From an uncultured Clostridia bacterium (GTDB lineage: Bacteria; Bacillota; Clostridia; TANB77; CAG-508), in assembly GCA_947630185.1 (NCBI GenBank), contig CANRGT010000010.1, positions 1 through 64,000 of the forward strand: DNA of 64,000 nucleotides. The letters run 5' to 3'. Numbering within the stretch: position 1 is the first letter of the stretch; each line of letters begins with the position of its first letter. The translations under genes and the position numbers were made by a program. Positions 25,911 to 35,244 of the stretch are shown piece after piece. The notes below the pieces were generated by a model. The model saw nothing but the letters and a program-made list of their open reading frames with translations. It was not told the DNA's origin and searched no databases.

Positions 25911-26226
25911 TTATAATTTACTCAAATAATTTTGAGTATCATGGAATATATGTAGAATATAAATTTCACCGTATTGTATTTACTTCATAGATTACATTAT
26001 AATTAAATATGTGCATCCTTCGTATATTTCTTACTTTATCTCCATAATTTTTTATTCTCATATATTTTTCAGGAAAATAACTTAAATTTGAAATATTGTT
26101 TAATATCGTTTTTACTAATTTATTTGCAACATTAGTTTCTTTTAAGTAATCTTTAATATAAAAATAAATATTTTTTAAATCTTTGTATGCTTTAGGAGAC
26201 CAAATAATTTTATATTTATAAATCAA
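25911..26226 (-). CDS. RelE/ParE-family toxin, +1 frameshift at CGG
   Basis: The initial frame starts at TTG 26226, overlapping the antitoxin end, and runs 85 residues (IIWSPKAYKDLKNIYFYIKD through NVIYEVNTI), then CGG TGA. Skipping the C of CGG continues GEIYILHIFHDTQNYLSKL and stops at 25911. This tail is the last strand and helix of the RelE/ParE fold, giving 104 residues, the family norm. The truncated form would lack the strand bearing active-site residues in RelE. RelE proteins cut mRNA in the ribosome and ParE proteins poison gyrase; I cannot tell which applies. Confidence 0.85.
25969..25971 (-). other. CGG frameshift site in the RelE-like gene
   Basis: Codon 86, context ACA ATA CGG TGA on the minus strand. 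Skipping C gives ATA GGT GAA ATT, and the frame stays open for 19 residues that match the family. Confidence 0.82.
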
Positions 26227-26569
26227 TATTATACTTCTCCTCCATTTCTGCTACTATATTTTCCATAGGAATTCCTTTTCCATCTTCAATTTCTTTTATA
26301 GCTTCATCAATTTTATTAAAGAAATCTTTTTGAAACTCCTGTAATGTAGCATAGTGCTTATCAAAATATTTAGCTACAAGTTTATCAATTCTCTCTTCTT
26401 CTGTTTCTTTACAATTCTTTTGTAATTTTTCATATGCTTCATCGCTTAAAATAACTAAATCATTTACACCATTTCTAGTTATATACATTGGTTCTTTTGT
26501 TTGGTGGCAAATTTTTGAAATTTCATTATAATTATTTCTTAAATCAGCACATGGCCTAATTAGTGACAT
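26216..26569 (-). CDS. Phd/YefM-type antitoxin
   Basis: I start at 26569 (MSLIRPCADLRNNYNEIS), with AAGGAGGTGC 5 bases upstream. The N-terminal DNA-binding Phd/YefM fold is followed by a charged helical C-terminus that should bind the toxin. The protein is about 117 residues, longer than YefM (about 85). Its stop overlaps the RelE-like start by 11 bases, so the two are translationally coupled. Autoregulation is typical of the family. Confidence 0.85.
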   Translation of the reverse strand: MSLIRPCADLRNNYNEISKICHQTKEPMYITRNGVNDLVILSDEAYEKLQKNCKETEEERIDKLVAKYFDKHYATLQEFQKDFFNKIDEAIKEIEDGKGIPMENIVAEMEEKYNIDL

Positions 26570-26779
26570 ATTAAGCACCTCCTTATTCATTATGTACAAA
26601 TAATATCATAATTATGATATATTTACAAGTTTTTTTAAAATTTTTCATAAAAAGTAAGAAATAATATTTCACTTTATCATTTTATTCAAAACATAATCAA
26701 GCCTTTATTTTTAAGGTCATGCACTTTATTTTTTAGATAGCATATAATTTTTATATATCAAGTTTGGAGGTATATATAT

Positions 26780-27481
26780 ATGTTTGCACTTTCTTTCTCC
26801 GGTCTTTTAGCCTTTTTAAATTCAGCTGTATTTTTAGTTGGTTATATTTCTAATAATTCATTATTTCCTGAGCCTTTAAGTAGTGAAGAAGAAACTAAAT
26901 ATTTAGAGCTTTTAAAGAATGGAGATGAAGAAGCTAGAAATATTTTAATAGAGCGAAATTTAAGGTTAGTTGCCCATGTTTGTAAAAAGTATTCTACTAC
27001 AAAAGTCGAACAAGACGACCTTATTTCTATTGGAACAATTGGCTTAATTAAGGGAATAAATAGCTTTGATAATAAAAAAGGTGTTAGACTCTCTACATAT
27101 ATTTCTCGTTGTATTGATAATGAGATTTTAATGTTTTTGAGAAGTACTAAAAAACTTGGTGCTGAAGTGTATTTAGAAGACCCTATTGGCAAAGATAAAG
27201 ATGATAATACTGTTACTTTACAAGAAGTTTTAGAGAACAATGATAAAAATATAGATGATGCTGTTGATTTAAAACTAAAAGTAAAACAACTTTATGAAAA
27301 AATGAAAGAAGTTTTAAAGGCAAGAGAAAAAACTATTTTGGAATTAAGGTTTGGGCTTGGTGGTAAAAAGCCTTTAACTCAAAATGAAATTGCAAGTAGT
27401 ATGGGAATTTCTCGTTCATATGTTTCAAGAATTGAAACAAAGGCCATTAATAAACTGGCAAAAGAAATGCGAAATGAGTAA
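26780..27481 (+). CDS. sigK: Sporulation sigma factor SigK
   Basis: 233 residues, late mother-cell sigma factor. The pro-sequence-like hydrophobic N-terminus (FSGLLAFLNSAVFLVGY) is followed by PLSSEEETKYLELLKNGDEEAR, region 2 (ERNLRLVAHVCKKY, DDLISIGTIGLIKGINSFD) and region 4 (LTQNEIASSMGISRSYVSRIE). The gene is continuous, with no skin element. GGAGGTATAT precedes the ATG. It implies regulated proteolysis of pro-SigK. It would drive the coat genes at 9.7 kb. Confidence 0.95.
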   Translation: MFALSFSGLLAFLNSAVFLVGYISNNSLFPEPLSSEEETKYLELLKNGDEEARNILIERNLRLVAHVCKKYSTTKVEQDDLISIGTIGLIKGINSFDNKKGVRLSTYISRCIDNEILMFLRSTKKLGAEVYLEDPIGKDKDDNTVTLQEVLENNDKNIDDAVDLKLKVKQLYEKMKEVLKAREKTILELRFGLGGKKPLTQNEIASSMGISRSYVSRIETKAINKLAKEMRNE

Positions 27482-27500
27482 TGAGTAATATTTTATTTTA

Positions 27501-27644
27501 AATAAGAATACAAATTTTGTGAAGTTCCGCGTAGCGTTCAAACGTAGCTACTTTAGTAGCGAAGTGCGCTTGGAGCAGCCGACGTATTATTTTTTAAAAG
27601 GATGGCTGCGACAACAAGGAACAAACAAAATTTATATTCTTATT
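27501..27644. repeat. Structured palindromic element, copy A
   Basis: The outer arms AATAAGAATACAAATTTTGT (27501-27520) and 27625-27644 pair over 20 bp with one mismatch. GTTCC pairs GGAAC inside. The core has GCGAAGTGCGCTTGGAGC, the pair GCAGCC/GGCTGC and GCGACAACAAGG. Copy B at 54695-54835 shares the core with different but still complementary arms. It lies between the convergent sigK and acyl-CoA ligase genes. Confidence 0.8.
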
Positions 27645-27685
27645 TTATATTTTAAATTTTCTTTTATATTAGTAAATTTATAAAA

Positions 27686-29413
27686 CTATAATGTCTCTAA
27701 TATCTTCTTCATTTCCTCTTGCCTTTTAACTTTTTTAGTAGTAGTTTTTATTAGTTCTTCAGAAGTTAAAAGCATTTTTTGTATGTGTTTGTATTTTGGG
27801 AAGGTTGTATTTAACTCTTTTATCTTATCCCAAATTATTTTATATAAATCATCTTCACTGCTATCTGGATATTTTTCCTTTGCTTCCTCTACATTGTATA
27901 CGATTTTTACAGCAATTCTAATGTCTGATTTATCTCTTTTATCTGGCACACCAAATACCATACATTCTTCTACTAATTCTATTCTATTTACTAAAGTTTC
28001 AAGCTCTTCTGGGAATACTTTTTTTCCATTCTTTAGAACTATCATGTTTTTATTTCTACCTGTAATATGTAGAATTCCTTTTTTGTCAAAGTATCCTAAG
28101 TCACCTGTATAGAACCATCCATCTTTTAATACTTCAGCAGTTAATTCTGGCATTTCATAATATCCAAGCATTACATTAGGTCCTTTAACTTTTATTTCTC
28201 CAATTTCATTTTCATCTGGATTGTCAATTTCAATTGTGTCATTTATCATCGGAACACCAACTGAACCAGATGCCATTGCTTTATCATTTTCTGCTGCAAT
28301 AACTGGTGCTGTTTCGCTTAATCCATAGCCTTGCACTGTTTTAATTCCCAAATCATTAAATCCTTTTGCAATTTTTGCATCTGCTGGTGCACCACCAGAA
28401 ATAACAAATCTTAATTCTCCACCTAATGCATCTATTACTTGCTTAAATATCTTTCTTCTTATATCAATATGTAATTTTAGTAAAAAGTTGCTTATTACTG
28501 TAGCTACTTTAATAAGTTTGGTTTTACCTTGTTTATCAATTTCCTTCATTATTGTTTTATATATTGCTTCTATTAAAACTGGAACACCTACGAATAAGCT
28601 TACTTTGTATTCATTTAAGTTTTGTTTAATATATCTTAAACCATCTGGGAATGCATTTTTTACGCCACTTGCAAGCATCATAACAATACATGTTGAACCA
28701 AATATATGGTGGAATGGTAAAAATGCTATATTTGTATCTGTTTCTCTAATATCTTCTACACATTGCATAGCATAAATATTTGATGCCACATTTTTTTGTG
28801 ATAGCATTACTGCTTTTGACTTTGATGTTGTTCCTGATGTGAATAGTAAAATGCTCATTGCGTTATCATCTATTTTTGCATTTAAGAAATCTTTTTGTCC
28901 TTCTGCTAATAATTTTTCTCCTTCTTGCATAAGCTCTTTTACTGATTTATAACCAAAGTTGTTTTCACTCATACAGATATATTCTTTTATTGATGTATTT
29001 CCTTTTTCTTTAATTTCATTTATTTGGTCTGTTAATTTTTCATCGAATACAATGCAATCTGCTTTGCTTCTAACTATAGAACTTTCTAGTTCATCATATT
29101 GTAAGTCTTTATCAAGTGGTACTGAAACACTGCCACCTAATAAATTTGCTAAGTGTGTAAGTACCCACTCATAGCGATTTTTTCCTATTATAGCAACTCT
29201 TTTGCCTTTTAAGCCTATGCTATATAAAGCTGTTCCTAGTTTGTTAATGTCTTCTAATAATCCTTCATATGTTATATTTTCATAAGTTACTTCACTTCCG
29301 TTTTTGTGTTTTATAACGAAAGCTATTTTTTCATTATATTTTTCTGAAATGTGGTAAACTAATTCCTTTATGTTGTTAAATTCTGTGGCTTCAAAAATTT
29401 TTATTCTTTCCAT
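27686..29413 (-). CDS. Long-chain acyl-CoA synthetase-like AMP-forming ligase
   Basis: 575 residues. The P-loop motif LLFTSGTTSKSKAVMLS, the A5-like VQGYGLSETAP, DGWFYTGDLGYFDKKG and the C-terminal swivel domain with Lys near TTTKKVKRQEEMK identify an adenylate-forming enzyme. It probably activates fatty acids to acyl-CoA or acyl-AMP. AAGGAGAATG precedes the ATG. No fatty-acid degradation genes are adjacent; a role in lipid recycling is a guess. Confidence 0.88.
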   Translation of the reverse strand: MERIKIFEATEFNNIKELVYHISEKYNEKIAFVIKHKNGSEVTYENITYEGLLEDINKLGTALYSIGLKGKRVAIIGKNRYEWVLTHLANLLGGSVSVPLDKDLQYDELESSIVRSKADCIVFDEKLTDQINEIKEKGNTSIKEYICMSENNFGYKSVKELMQEGEKLLAEGQKDFLNAKIDDNAMSILLFTSGTTSKSKAVMLSQKNVASNIYAMQCVEDIRETDTNIAFLPFHHIFGSTCIVMMLASGVKNAFPDGLRYIKQNLNEYKVSLFVGVPVLIEAIYKTIMKEIDKQGKTKLIKVATVISNFLLKLHIDIRRKIFKQVIDALGGELRFVISGGAPADAKIAKGFNDLGIKTVQGYGLSETAPVIAAENDKAMASGSVGVPMINDTIEIDNPDENEIGEIKVKGPNVMLGYYEMPELTAEVLKDGWFYTGDLGYFDKKGILHITGRNKNMIVLKNGKKVFPEELETLVNRIELVEECMVFGVPDKRDKSDIRIAVKIVYNVEEAKEKYPDSSEDDLYKIIWDKIKELNTTFPKYKHIQKMLLTSEELIKTTTKKVKRQEEMKKILETL

Positions 29414-29557
29414 AAATAAGGCATTCTCCTTTAAAATTAATTTATTTTTGCTTTTTTCTTTAATAAACTATTTGCTCATTTTACTACTTTTTTAGTAATT
29501 TTACTTGTTTTGCAACTTTCTTTTTAGCAAGTTTATTATATCATATCATAAAAAATA

Positions 29558-29597
29558 GAAAAAGTCTTTAAACTGACTTATTAGTTTAAAGATTTTT
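29558..29597 (-). terminator. Terminator of the metal-dependent hydrolase gene
   Basis: GTCTTTAAACT and AGTTTAAAGAT pair, with A and T tracts; a second AGTTTAAAGATTTTTT follows at 29601, apparently a partial duplication of the arm. Confidence 0.65.
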
Positions 29598-29686
29598 TAT
29601 TAGTTTAAAGATTTTTTTAAGTAGCAATTGCAAATATAGATTTAAACAAAATATTAATCTCTTTTTGTAATTTTATTAGTATACAT

Positions 29687-30316
29687 TTATATCATAATTT
29701 TACATTCTATTTCTGGAAGAAGTAATTTTGAAAATTTAATTCCATCTTTTTTTGTTCCAACAATACTTCCATAATGAGTTGGAATAGCTATTTTAGGTTT
29801 TATATAATTTATAAGTTGTGCTGCTTCTTCAAAATCCATAGTATAAGTTCCACCTACTGGCACTAATGCTACATCGCATTTTACATTTTTATTTTCTTCT
29901 GTTATGTCTGTATCTCCTGAAATGTAATAACATACCCCATTTATATTTACTAAATATCCTACCCAACCATTTTCTTTTGGATGAAATTTTTTATTTGTAT
30001 TATAAGCTGGAATTGTTGATATCTCTATTTCATCAATTTTATAATTTTTAAAAGGTTCTACTTCTATAATATTATTTAAATTAAATCCTAATTCTAAAGT
30101 TTCTCTTTTTATTTCCTTTGGAATAAAAATTATAGTATTTTCTTTTTTAACTTTTTCTATATCTTCTTCTGAATAGTGATCATAATGTGAATGTGTTATC
30201 ATAATTATATCTGCATCATTATAATTTTCTTTAATTCTAAAAGGATCTATATAAATTATTTTTTGTGACTTTATTAAAATACTACTATGACACAAAACTT
30301 GTATATTATCTAACAT
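29687..30316 (-). CDS. Metallo-beta-lactamase-fold hydrolase (UlaG-like)
   Basis: 209 residues with the metal motif THSHYDHYS, then YYISGDTDI and PTHYGSIVG. The short form without cap domains fits the UlaG-like MBL hydrolases. The substrate cannot be read from sequence. AGGAGGAAAA precedes the ATG. Confidence 0.85.
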   Translation of the reverse strand: MLDNIQVLCHSSILIKSQKIIYIDPFRIKENYNDADIIMITHSHYDHYSEEDIEKVKKENTIIFIPKEIKRETLELGFNLNNIIEVEPFKNYKIDEIEISTIPAYNTNKKFHPKENGWVGYLVNINGVCYYISGDTDITEENKNVKCDVALVPVGGTYTMDFEEAAQLINYIKPKIAIPTHYGSIVGTKKDGIKFSKLLLPEIECKIMI

Positions 30317-30592
30317 TCTTTTTTCCTCCTAAATATATTCTAATATAACTTTACAATTCTATCAATAAAAATATTAAAAATATTTTTATCTGTTTGGCAA
30401 TGAAATAAATTTAAAAATATTTTTATGACATGGAATACTTTTTAATTCAAAAAATATAATAAAACTATAGAAATTCGTGATGTAAATATTAATGTATAAA
30501 TTGCAAAATTATATTACAAATTCTAATAAAAAAATTGACGAATTTTGTAGATTGTGATATTATGTAAAAAAATAAAAAGGAGGTAAATTTAT

Positions 30593-30997
30593 ATGTACGG
30601 CAGTTCAAGTATTTATTCTTCAGCAGCAGTTGGAAACGCTGTTTGGCTAATTGTTTCTTTAATTATAGCAGTTGTAGGAGGAATTTTAATATACTTCCTA
30701 TTCCTAAGCAGAAAAAATGAAGGAAAATTCACAGGATTTGTTGCTTGGCTATATGATGTTCTATCATTTAAGAAAATGTTTTTAGAGACATTACTAAAAA
30801 TTACATATTTAGTACTTGCTATCTATATTACATTATCTTCTTTTGCAATGATAGGATCTAACTTCATTGGTTTCTTAGTAACATTATTGGTAGGAAATCT
30901 TGTAGTAAGAATTATTTATGAATTTTCACTAATTTTACTAATAATCTGCAGAAACACAACTGAAATAGCTAGAAATACTAAGAAAAAAGATGAATAA
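30593..30997 (+). CDS. Unknown small integral membrane protein
   Basis: 134 residues with three or four hydrophobic helices (about 12-37, 58-83, 85-120) and a basic C-terminus. AAGGAGGT precedes the ATG and a terminator follows. Similar proteins are common in Clostridia but I know no function. It stands alone. Confidence 0.7.
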   Translation: MYGSSSIYSSAAVGNAVWLIVSLIIAVVGGILIYFLFLSRKNEGKFTGFVAWLYDVLSFKKMFLETLLKITYLVLAIYITLSSFAMIGSNFIGFLVTLLVGNLVVRIIYEFSLILLIICRNTTEIARNTKKKDE

Positions 30998-31022
30998 AAA
31001 ATTGTAATAACTTAAAAATTAC

Positions 31023-31055
31023 AAAAAGCCTCTGGTTACCAGAGACTTTTATTTT
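31023..31055 (+). terminator. Terminator of the small membrane protein gene
   Basis: CTCTGG-TTA-CCAGAG stem with A5 before and T-rich sequence after. Confidence 0.85.
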
Positions 31056-31096
31056 TTCATAATCTTCTTTGCTTGTTTTAAAATCTTTACTTAGGT

Positions 31097-31172
31097 TGGA
31101 GCTACTGGGCAGAATCGAACTGCCGACCTACAGGTTACGAATCTGTTGCTCTACCAACTGAGCTACAGTAGC
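31097..31172 (-). tRNA. tRNA-Thr (anticodon CGT), CCA encoded
   Basis: The minus strand reads GCTACTG..CAGTAGC for the acceptor stem, TAGCTCAGTTGGTAGAGCA for the D arm, anticodon loop TTCGTAA (CGT, reads ACG) and GCAGTTCGATTCTGC for the T arm, then discriminator T and CCA. One A-C mismatch closes the anticodon stem. Confidence 0.92.
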
Positions 31173-31242
31173 ATATAAATTCTCGCAAATAAATTTACGA
31201 GAATTTTTTGCTTTTTTAATATGAAATATTATAATTATACTT

Positions 31243-32847
31243 TTAATTAGAATGTTTACCTTTTCTATTTCTTGCTGGTTCTTTCTTATATTCAATTTCT
31301 TCTATTTCGTCATTTTCTAATGTGTTTTCTTTTTCTTCATCAATTTGGTTATCATCTATTTCTTCTATTCTTTGATATTCTAATCTTTTATTTCCTTTAT
31401 TTTTCTTTTTATTATCTACTACATCTATATCTTCTTTCTCATTTTTATTTTTGGCTTTAGATACAATAAATACAATTACTGCAATTATTATTGCAACTAC
31501 TATAACAATAGCACATATTACATAAAACATTATTTCATTAACAACTGGTTCAGATGCTTCTTCTGGTACTGTAACTTTTATTTGATATGCTACTGTTTCT
31601 TTTCCATCTGCTGAAGTAACAATTACTGTAACTAAATTTTCTCCTGCCACAAATCCTTCATTACCTATAATTTCTACTTTAGCATTCTCTTTATTTGGAG
31701 TAGCTGTAATTGTCAAACTAGTAACTGGTAAACTTAAATTTAGTTCATATGATAACAAATCTGGATTAAAACCATCTTCAAAATTTACTCCCAAAATTTC
31801 TAGTTTTGATAATTTTAAATTCTCATCACTATTTGTAATAACTTCCTCTTCTAATTTTTTTACTGTAATTGTATATATTTTTGAGGTTCCATCTTTTGAA
31901 GTTACAGTGATTTTAACTATATTTTCTCCTTCTTTTAAATTTTCATTTCCTTCTATTTTAACAGTAGAATTTTCACTTTCAGCAGTTGCCTTAATATCCA
32001 AGCTCGTAACACTATCTGATACCATAGCTTCATAGAAACAAGTTTCTTTGTCAAATGATGGTGATAGTGTAACTCCACTCACTTTCAAAGAAGATAAATT
32101 ATTGTTTTTAGAATCATCTTCTGGTTTAGTAGTGGTTATATAATTGCTTGCTATATATTTAGTTTGCCCATTATATGTTACTCTATACCATACATAGTTA
32201 TTTACTTTTTTTGTAGATGTTGCTGATAAGGTTAATTCTGTTCCTTTGGCAATACGTGTAGCCTTACTGTTAGTTGACCAACTATCACGTAAATTCACTT
32301 CATCTGTGGTATATACCTTTCCGTTTGCATTTTTAAAATCTGGGGTTTCTTCTGGCTTATTATCTTCTCCTGTTTTTGTAGGTGTTGCAGTTGGAGCTTT
32401 TGTTGGAGTGGAAGTTGGAGTTGGCGTTGGTTCTGATGTTGGAGTTGGTGTTGGTTGTTCTTTTTCTTTTACTGTAATAGTAATAGTTTTATTTACACGT
32501 GTTCCCTCAAGTTCATCATTTTCATCTATTATAGTTCCTGTTAAAGTAAAGTTATATGTTCCTGCTTTTGTTGGAGTGAATGAAACTGATTCTGATATAC
32601 TTTTATTAGTTGCAGAACTGTTTGGCAATTCTACAATTGATTTTTTCTCTATTCCGTCTCCCTGTATATATAAATCCCAACTTGCTGCTGTACCAGTTAC
32701 TTTAATAGTTACTGTTGTTCCTACAGTTACAGTACTGTTTGGGCTTGCATCAAAAGATACTGTTGCTGCTTTTACTTTTACGGAAAATGTTATACAAAAT
32801 ATAAAAAATAATATTAGTAAAAAACCTATCTTTTTATTAGTTTTCAT
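31243..32847 (-). CDS. Cell-surface protein with SH3b and cadherin-like domains
   Basis: 534 residues. The order is: signal peptide (1-27), an Ig-like domain (about 28-130), a Thr/Pro linker of TPTPTSEP-like repeats (about 133-165), a bacterial SH3 domain (about 175-243: VNLRDSWSTNSKATRIAKG), two cadherin-like beta-sandwich domains (about 250-335 and 343-430), a membrane helix at about 437-462 and a Lys/Glu-rich cytoplasmic tail. It should sit in the membrane facing the wall, with SH3b binding peptidoglycan. It follows the glucosaminidase gene on the same strand. Confidence 0.82.
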   Translation of the reverse strand: MKTNKKIGFLLILFFIFCITFSVKVKAATVSFDASPNSTVTVGTTVTIKVTGTAASWDLYIQGDGIEKKSIVELPNSSATNKSISESVSFTPTKAGTYNFTLTGTIIDENDELEGTRVNKTITITVKEKEQPTPTPTSEPTPTPTSTPTKAPTATPTKTGEDNKPEETPDFKNANGKVYTTDEVNLRDSWSTNSKATRIAKGTELTLSATSTKKVNNYVWYRVTYNGQTKYIASNYITTTKPEDDSKNNNLSSLKVSGVTLSPSFDKETCFYEAMVSDSVTSLDIKATAESENSTVKIEGNENLKEGENIVKITVTSKDGTSKIYTITVKKLEEEVITNSDENLKLSKLEILGVNFEDGFNPDLLSYELNLSLPVTSLTITATPNKENAKVEIIGNEGFVAGENLVTVIVTSADGKETVAYQIKVTVPEEASEPVVNEIMFYVICAIVIVVAIIIAVIVFIVSKAKNKNEKEDIDVVDNKKKNKGNKRLEYQRIEEIDDNQIDEEKENTLENDEIEEIEYKKEPARNRKGKHSN

Positions 32848-32887
32848 ATGATTTTATCTCCTCTATATTTCATCTATATTTTTACTT

Positions 32888-34888
32888 TTATATTCCTATT
32901 TTAGTTTTACCAAGTAAATGTCTTTGTATTGCTAATAAATCCGCTGCATCTATATTTCCATTTTTAGTAGTATCTGCTGCTAATAAAAATGCTTCCTTTA
33001 ATTCTACTTTACCAAGTAAATGTCTTTGTATTGCTAATAAGTCTGCTGCATCCATAATACCATTTCCAGTTGTATCTCCAAGTACAACAACTGTATAACT
33101 ATTTTCATTATAAGTAACTGTCCATCCTGTTGCTAAATTTCCTTCTGTTTTCTCATTTTTATCTGCATCTTGAATTGTAACCCCTGAAAGTTTTTCTTTT
33201 AATTCTTCTACTGCCATCTCAGGTTTACAAATCAAATTATTTTCAACCATTTTATAACCAATTTCTTGTGTTGTTGGTGGTTTTTCTTGTCCTTGACCAT
33301 CAACACCATCACCTATATTATCATTATTTTCATCACTTGGATTTTGTTCACTACTTGAACCTGGCACTTTTGGTTTACTTTCTGTGTATGGCTCCATAAA
33401 TCCTGTTCCTACATAACCATATGTACCATCTGCTAGTTTTACTCTATACCATGCTTCACCATCTACACTAGGATATTTCCCTTTTTCAACTACTGTTATA
33501 ATTTGGCCTGGTGGAAGTTGTTCTATTACTGTAGTACCACCCTCTGTTCCAGGTCCATTTCTAAAATTAGTCCATGCTGTTACAATATATTTTTCATTTG
33601 TGTTGCTTTGAATAGAAATTTGCTCTAAAAATTCTCTTGAAATATATCCTTTAGTACCATCTTTTAGAACAACTTTATCCCAGTATCTTCCGTTTTCATC
33701 CTTATTTTTATCTAATTCTATTCTTAGAATTTTGGTACCTTTGTTTAAAGTAGTAATTACAGGGTAATTGGTTCCTTTTCCTTTTCTTACTATTACATCA
33801 TCTAAAGTTATTTGTACATCTTGTGTTACTATCTGTTCCATTCCTGGAATTGAAGCTCTTTGTTCTGGCATATTATTATATACTGGAATTTTAAATTTAA
33901 TCTTAGTCGTTTCATTAATTAATCCCATTTCTTTATATGCTTTACGAATTCCTTCTCCTTCTGATCTTGAACCTGATACATTAGTCATATATTGCCAGCA
34001 ATATAGTCCTGCATCTGGTACTACATCAAATTTTTCTAGGTACAATGTATCTTGCCCACAAGACATATATTCATTTACAATAAGTGCCGCACCTCCATAA
34101 ATTGATTTTTCTGGGTCGGTCCATCCTTGTTCTTTCGCATGCATTAAGCCTTTTTCTATGACTCCAGCTTCAGTATTTCCGAATGCCTTTACATTGAAAT
34201 AATTATATAATCCTTTATATCCTGGGTATGTTCCTGTTATCATCTTAGATCCATTACCTGTTCCTTGCTCTTGACGAATTTTAGACGCTAAATGATATGG
34301 ACTAACATTATACTTTTTTCCAGCCTCCATTATGACATCAATATATGTTTTATTCATAGTTTTTTGATTTCCATCTGCATCATAATATTTAATATTTCCT
34401 TGCATATAGTTACAGTCCGACAAAATAATTGCTACTCCTTCAGCTGTTTGCGCATTTTCATCAAATGTTAACTTTTCAAATTGAAAAATATAATCTTCAT
34501 TTAAAGAATTTCTAGGGTCCATATAATAAGCTACTGCTGAAGATGAAGCGCAAACCCAAGCTCCTCCATCAACTTTCTTTTGGCAATAGCACTTCCAGCT
34601 ACTATCCCATCCTTTTGGTACAACATTTATTCCATGTGTTCCTATTGATTCTGCTGTAATTACATCAGCCCAATTTAAATTTGTTTCTAAGATTTCAAAC
34701 TCCCAGTTTGGATGTACTGCTTGAAGCTCTTTTATCAATTCTTCATAACCTGGGTAATTTTTGAATTTTTCATCATAGCTTGCCTTAGCATCCTTTTGCA
34801 TTAATACTAATAATAAAACAGATAATAATAAAATAATTGATAGAAAACTAATAATTTTATTTATATTAAAAATGTTTTTCGGCAACAT
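32888..34888 (-). CDS. Secreted N-acetylglucosaminidase with SH3b and dockerin domains
   Basis: I start at ATG 34888 (666 residues), because GAGGAGG is 6 bases upstream; the ORF-track start at 34954 is unsupported. A signal peptide or anchor (about 8-30) is followed by a glucosaminidase domain (about 40-340; KYNVSPYHLASKIRQEQGTG holds the catalytic-type Glu). Two SH3b domains follow (about 360-510), then a low-complexity linker and two dockerin repeats (about 600-665; DTTGNGIMDAADLLAIQRHL and DTTKNGNIDAADLLAIQRHL). It probably trims wall glycans. A dockerin implies a cohesin partner, not visible in this window. Confidence 0.87.
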   Translation of the reverse strand: MLPKNIFNINKIISFLSIILLLSVLLLVLMQKDAKASYDEKFKNYPGYEELIKELQAVHPNWEFEILETNLNWADVITAESIGTHGINVVPKGWDSSWKCYCQKKVDGGAWVCASSSAVAYYMDPRNSLNEDYIFQFEKLTFDENAQTAEGVAIILSDCNYMQGNIKYYDADGNQKTMNKTYIDVIMEAGKKYNVSPYHLASKIRQEQGTGNGSKMITGTYPGYKGLYNYFNVKAFGNTEAGVIEKGLMHAKEQGWTDPEKSIYGGAALIVNEYMSCGQDTLYLEKFDVVPDAGLYCWQYMTNVSGSRSEGEGIRKAYKEMGLINETTKIKFKIPVYNNMPEQRASIPGMEQIVTQDVQITLDDVIVRKGKGTNYPVITTLNKGTKILRIELDKNKDENGRYWDKVVLKDGTKGYISREFLEQISIQSNTNEKYIVTAWTNFRNGPGTEGGTTVIEQLPPGQIITVVEKGKYPSVDGEAWYRVKLADGTYGYVGTGFMEPYTESKPKVPGSSSEQNPSDENNDNIGDGVDGQGQEKPPTTQEIGYKMVENNLICKPEMAVEELKEKLSGVTIQDADKNEKTEGNLATGWTVTYNENSYTVVVLGDTTGNGIMDAADLLAIQRHLLGKVELKEAFLLAADTTKNGNIDAADLLAIQRHLLGKTKIGI

Positions 34889-35244
34889 TTTTTCCTCCTC
34901 GTTTGTAACAAATTTCAACAAAGTTAGTATATCATTGTTGTATTTTTCCGTCAATTAAAATCGAAAAAAATATGAATTTATTTTAAAAATTCACATTAAG
35001 TTCACATTAATTTAAATTCTTTATCGTATATTAAAAATTGTTATATTATAAACTGTTTGCAAACCTTAAAATCTATGTTACAATATTATAGGTAATAATA
35101 CAAAACAATTTTTATCTTGAAATAAAAAATTTTGTCACATAACATTTAAAAGTTTATTTTAAATTTTAAAATTTATTTTAGACATGTAGTATTATAGTAA
35201 ATATTTTTAAAATATATATAAATAGAAAGGATTTGATTTTACAT

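Noticed and set aside
26780-27481. SigK interrupted by a skin-like element
   Set aside because: The reading frame is continuous from the N-terminal pro-region through region 4.
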